NCBI GenBank assembly: GCA_017305935.1
Contig: JAFKJU010000013.1
Span: 1-64,000, forward strand
Length of the DNA stretch: 64,000 nucleotides
DNA from: Hyphomicrobiales bacterium
GTDB taxonomy: Bacteria > Pseudomonadota > Alphaproteobacteria > Rhizobiales > Rhizobiaceae
Reading direction: 5' to 3'
The position numbers were made by a program, and so were the translations under genes. Below, piece after piece: positions 62,740 to 64,000 of this stretch (positions are counted from its first letter, which is position 1; each line of letters starts with the position of its first letter). The notes below the pieces were generated by a model, which saw only the letters and a program-made list of their open reading frames with translations, searched no databases and was not told the origin of the DNA.

Positions 62740-64000
62740 TTACCCCACCGAGCCTTCCAGCGAGATGTTGATCAGCTTCTGCGCTTCGACGGCGAATTCC
62801 ATCGGGAGCTGCTGGATGACGTCGCGGACGAAGCCGTTGACGATCAGGGCGATGGCCTCTTCCTCGGGAATGCCGCGCTGCATGGCGTAGAACTTCTGGT
62901 CCTCGGAGATCTTCGAGGTCGTTGCCTCGTGTTCCACCTTGGCCGTCGAATTCTTCACCTCGATATAGGGCACGGTATGCGCGCCGCAGGTGTCGCCGAT
63001 CAGCAGCGAGTCGCAGTTGGTGAAGTTGCGGGCGTTTTCCGCCTTGCGGTGCATGGACACCTGGCCGCGATAGGTGTTGTTCGACACGCCGGCGGAGATG
63101 CCCTTGGAGATGATGCGGCTCGACGTGTTCTTGCCGAGATGGATCATCTTGGTGCCGCTGTCGATCTGCTGGTGGCCGTTCGACACCGCGATCGAATAGA
63201 ACTCGCCGCGCGAATTGTCGCCGCGCAGGATGCAGGACGGGTATTTCCAGGTGATGGCCGAGCCGGTTTCCACCTGCGTCCACGAGATCTTCGAATTCGC
63301 GCCACGGCAATCGCCGCGCTTGGTGACGAAGTTGTAGATGCCGCCCTTGCCCTGCTTGTCGCCGGGATACCAGTTCTGGACGGTCGAATACTTGATTTCG
63401 GCATCGTCCATCGCCACCAGTTCGACGACGGCGGCGTGAAGCTGGTTCTCGTCGCGCTGCGGCGCGGTGCAGCCTTCGAGATAGGAAACGAAGGCACCCT
63501 CGTCGGCGATGATCAGCGTGCGCTCGAACTGGCCGGTGTTCTTCTCGTTGATGCGGAAATAGGTCGACAGTTCCATCGGGCAACGCACGCCCTTGGGCAC
63601 GTAGACGAAGGAACCGTCGGTGAAGACCGCCGAGTTCAGCGTCGCGTAATAATTGTCGGTCGTCGGCACGACGGAGCCCAGATACTTCTTGACCAGTTCC
63701 GGATGCTCGCGGATGGCCTCGGAGATCGACATGAAGATCACGCCGGCCTTCTTCAGCTCTTCCTTGAAGGTGGTGACCACGGAGACCGAGTCGAAGACGG
63801 CATCGACGGCGATCTTCGGTCTTTCGACGCCGGCCAGGATCTCCTGTTCGCGCAAGGGAATGCCGAGCTTTTCATAGACCTTCAGCAGTTCCGGATCGAC
63901 CTCGTCCAGCGACTTCGGGCCGGTGACGTTCTTGGGCGCGGCATAGTAGTGGATATCGTTGAAATCGATCTTCGGATAGGAGACGCGCGCCCAGGTCGGC
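62740..64000 (-). CDS. sufB: SufB scaffold subunit (5' end outside the window)
   Basis: The frame is open from the right edge of the window to the stop at 62740, giving at least 420 residues: it begins with [20 protein letters not shown] and ends with [11 protein letters not shown]. SufB signatures include [40 protein letters not shown], the Fe-S ligand region [13 protein letters not shown] and [20 protein letters not shown]. It is the scaffold on which clusters form with SufC and SufD. The first few dozen residues lie beyond the window. Confidence 0.96.
   Translation of the reverse strand, partial: PTWARVSYPKIDFNDIHYYAAPKNVTGPKSLDEVDPELLKVYEKLGIPLREQEILAGVERPKIAVDAVFDSVSVVTTFKEELKKAGVIFMSISEAIREHPELVKKYLGSVVPTTDNYYATLNSAVFTDGSFVYVPKGVRCPMELSTYFRINEKNTGQFERTLIIADEGAFVSYLEGCTAPQRDENQLHAAVVELVAMDDAEIKYSTVQNWYPGDKQGKGGIYNFVTKRGDCRGANSKISWTQVETGSAITWKYPSCILRGDNSRGEFYSIAVSNGHQQIDSGTKMIHLGKNTSSRIISKGISAGVSNNTYRGQVSMHRKAENARNFTNCDSLLIGDTCGAHTVPYIEVKNSTAKVEHEATTSKISEDQKFYAMQRGIPEEEAIALIVNGFVRDVIQQLPMEFAVEAQKLINISLEGSVG

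Overview
The window is alphaproteobacterial chromosome, most likely Rhizobiaceae (Rhizobium/Agrobacterium/Ensifer/Shinella group). The evidence is a block of familiar rhizobial gene neighbourhoods: popZ-valS, an ExoR-type Sel1 regulator, nagZ-scpA-scpB-tatABC-serS-surE-pcm-nlpD, rlpA-dac-tmk-holB-metG-tatD, the sufBCDS-sufT-sufA cluster, two DUF1127 micro-proteins, and TTG/GTG starts with ATGA overlaps.

Positions 1-9584 are an accessory region lying against the 3' end of a tRNA-Cys gene (9585-9658, minus), the usual site for integrated elements. It holds an orphan receiver protein, an XRE repressor coupled to a small membrane protein and divergent from a string of tiny phage-like orphan genes (2244-4576), a periplasmic ClpP-like protein, a Doc/Fic toxin with an unusually large partner, a fragment of an ATP-dependent DNA ligase, a secreted Cys-rich protein, and a lone HNH protein with an unassigned C-terminal domain. 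No integrase is present, so the element continues left of the window or has lost it.

From 9585 to the end the window is core genome. 9585-19664 carries tRNA-Cys, a tandemly duplicated tRNA-Asn, a PIMT-like methyltransferase, popZ, valS, a FadL-type porin, exoR, xth and erpA. 19871-35211 is a long plus-strand run: dgt, argS, a giant SPOR protein, nagZ, scpAB (condensin partners), tatABC (twin-arginine export), serS, surE, pcm and a LysM/M23 division lipoprotein. 35273-44340 holds an ATPase, yajC, a squalene-synthase-like gene, trmFO, two DUF1127 genes, three hairpins with CCUCCUCCC loops (cuckoo/CcsR-like small RNAs) and a tRNA-Leu. 44529-53716 is tig, then the cell-wall and replication cluster rlpA to an MBL hydrolase. 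54063-58021 is a MacAB-type exporter followed by a GntR regulator with a strong palindromic operator. 58034-64000 is the suf iron-sulfur operon on the minus strand.

The most notable points are: (i) a 431-bp unit between sufB and sufC, made of a frameshifted GIY-YIG nuclease gene enclosed by perfect 29-bp inverted copies of a palindrome, which looks like a nuclease-associated palindromic mobile element; (ii) three tandem cuckoo-type RNA hairpins upstream of a DUF1127 gene; (iii) the Doc toxin with a non-Phd partner and the lone HNH protein in the island; (iv) a penicillin-binding-type carboxypeptidase that has lost two of its three active-site motifs.
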